NCBI GenBank assembly: GCA_041920505.1
Contig: JBHGXV010000065.1
Location: 1-24,531, forward strand
Direction of reading: 5' to 3'
Length of the DNA stretch: 24,531 bases
Source of the DNA: JBHGXV01 sp041920505
GTDB taxonomy: Bacteria > Bacillota > Bacilli > Brevibacillales > Brevibacillaceae
Shown piece by piece: positions 23,897 through 24,531 of this stretch. The position numbers and the translations under genes were made by a program. Under the pieces are notes generated by a model that saw only the letters and a list, made by a program, of their open reading frames with translations, did not search any database and was not told where the DNA came from. The stretch's first letter is position 1. The number at the start of each line of letters is the position of its first letter.

Positions 23897-23978
23897 CTGT
23901 TCCGTTCATATTGAGTTCATAAAACAGATGTAAAGTGCTCCTTGGGTAATGGAATTCGGAAAACAGGAGGAGATCCAA

Positions 23979-24531
23979 ATGAAGAGGTTATTCTTACGTT
24001 TCGCTGTGTATGTTTTGATTTTGGTTGTGTTTGTAGGGGGGATCGGAGTATTTGGTTATATTCGTTCACAGAAGGATTATTGGCTTGACGTTCGCAATAC
24101 ACCGATTCTTTCTTTACAAGGAGTGAAAGTACCCGAATATCATCCGACCAAACCGACAGTGGCAGTCGTTTTAGGAAGCCCAACCACAGAGGTTTTTGAT
24201 TTTATGGTTCCCTACGAAATGTTCGCGATGACAGACGCCTATAATGTATTTGCTGTTGCCCCGGATAAGAATGTCACGTCATTAACGGGCGGTCTGGATC
24301 TGATCCCGCACTATTCTTTTGAGGAAATGGATCAATTATTGGGGAAAAGTCCAGACCTTATCGTGATCCCATACATGCCAATCGCTGACGAGAAGAAGTA
24401 TGAACCCGTCCGGAAATGGATACAAAAACATTCCAAGACCCAAATCCTAAGCATTTGCGGTGGAGCGGGCAATCTTGCCGATGCCGGGTTATTGAAAGGG
24501 AAATCAGCTACGATACACTGGCAATTTATCG
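23979..24531 (+). CDS. Membrane-anchored DJ-1/PfpI (GATase1-like) protein, 5' part
   Basis: 184 codons are in the window and the frame is still open at its edge. One N-terminal membrane helix (about residues 8-28, VYVLILVVFVGGIGVFGYI) is followed by a DJ-1/PfpI domain: TVAVVLGSP, FDFMVPYEMFAM, PDLIVIPYM and the nucleophile-elbow LSICGGAGNLADAGLL with Cys160. This form resembles the sensory domain of GlxA/AraC-type regulators, but here it is tethered to the membrane. A C-terminal HTH domain, if any, lies outside the window. ATG 23979 follows AGGAGGAG. Function unknown. Confidence 0.85.
   Translation, partial: MKRLFLRFAVYVLILVVFVGGIGVFGYIRSQKDYWLDVRNTPILSLQGVKVPEYHPTKPTVAVVLGSPTTEVFDFMVPYEMFAMTDAYNVFAVAPDKNVTSLTGGLDLIPHYSFEEMDQLLGKSPDLIVIPYMPIADEKKYEPVRKWIQKHSKTQILSICGGAGNLADAGLLKGKSATIHWQFI

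Overview
The window looks like chromosome of an aerobic, endospore-forming Bacillota (Bacillales or Alicyclobacillaceae-like; I cannot name the genus). The reasons are AGGAGG-type ribosome binding sites, frequent TTG/GTG starts, a CotA-type spore-coat laccase, a HemAT-type globin chemoreceptor, a 3-histidine-box desaturase and moderate GC content. No rRNA, tRNA, CRISPR array or prophage is visible.

Layout. 1-190: right end of an IS21-family element (IstB tail plus terminal repeats). 558-941 (-): VOC/glyoxalase-fold protein, divergent from 1095-5685 (+), a sugar-type ABC importer operon (lipoprotein, double ATPase, permease) ending in an aldo/keto reductase and a strong terminator. 5998-7566 (-): CotA-like multicopper oxidase. 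7694-8086: beheaded GntR/FCD regulator. 8207-15882 (+): promoter, cyclic-di-GMP-I riboswitch with terminator, long leader, then cheW-cheA-mcp-cheR-cheB. 15986-18497 (+): second promoter, second cyclic-di-GMP-I riboswitch with terminator, a small unknown protein, a zinc-ribbon protein and a HemAT-like receptor. 18508-24531: mostly unrelated single genes (DUF3050, arylamine N-acetyltransferase-like, GNAT, TIM-barrel hydrolase-like, decayed AHSA1/SRPBCC gene, fatty-acid desaturase, membrane-anchored DJ-1/PfpI protein).

The most remarkable part is the 8.2-18.5 kb block. Two closely similar c-di-GMP riboswitches, each with a terminator whose 5' strand can alternatively pair with the aptamer 3' strand, precede a compact chemosensory operon without CheY and an aerotaxis-receptor unit. 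The pairing predicts that c-di-GMP switches both off. The operon's receptor is a 910-residue soluble protein with no visible sensor domain or membrane segment. It is built from 56-residue (eight-heptad) tandem units, five in the arm before the signalling tip and six in the arm after it. The tip Glu lies almost exactly mid-protein (about residue 463), so the sequence predicts a hairpin of roughly 64-66 heptads per arm, several times longer than ordinary chemoreceptors. Most units repeat a methylation-site-like motif.

Together this suggests a c-di-GMP-gated cytoplasmic chemosensory array with an extremely long receptor and multiplied adaptation sites, plus a co-regulated oxygen sensor that could feed the same CheA/CheW. 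The family calls are strong. The system-level reading is inference.
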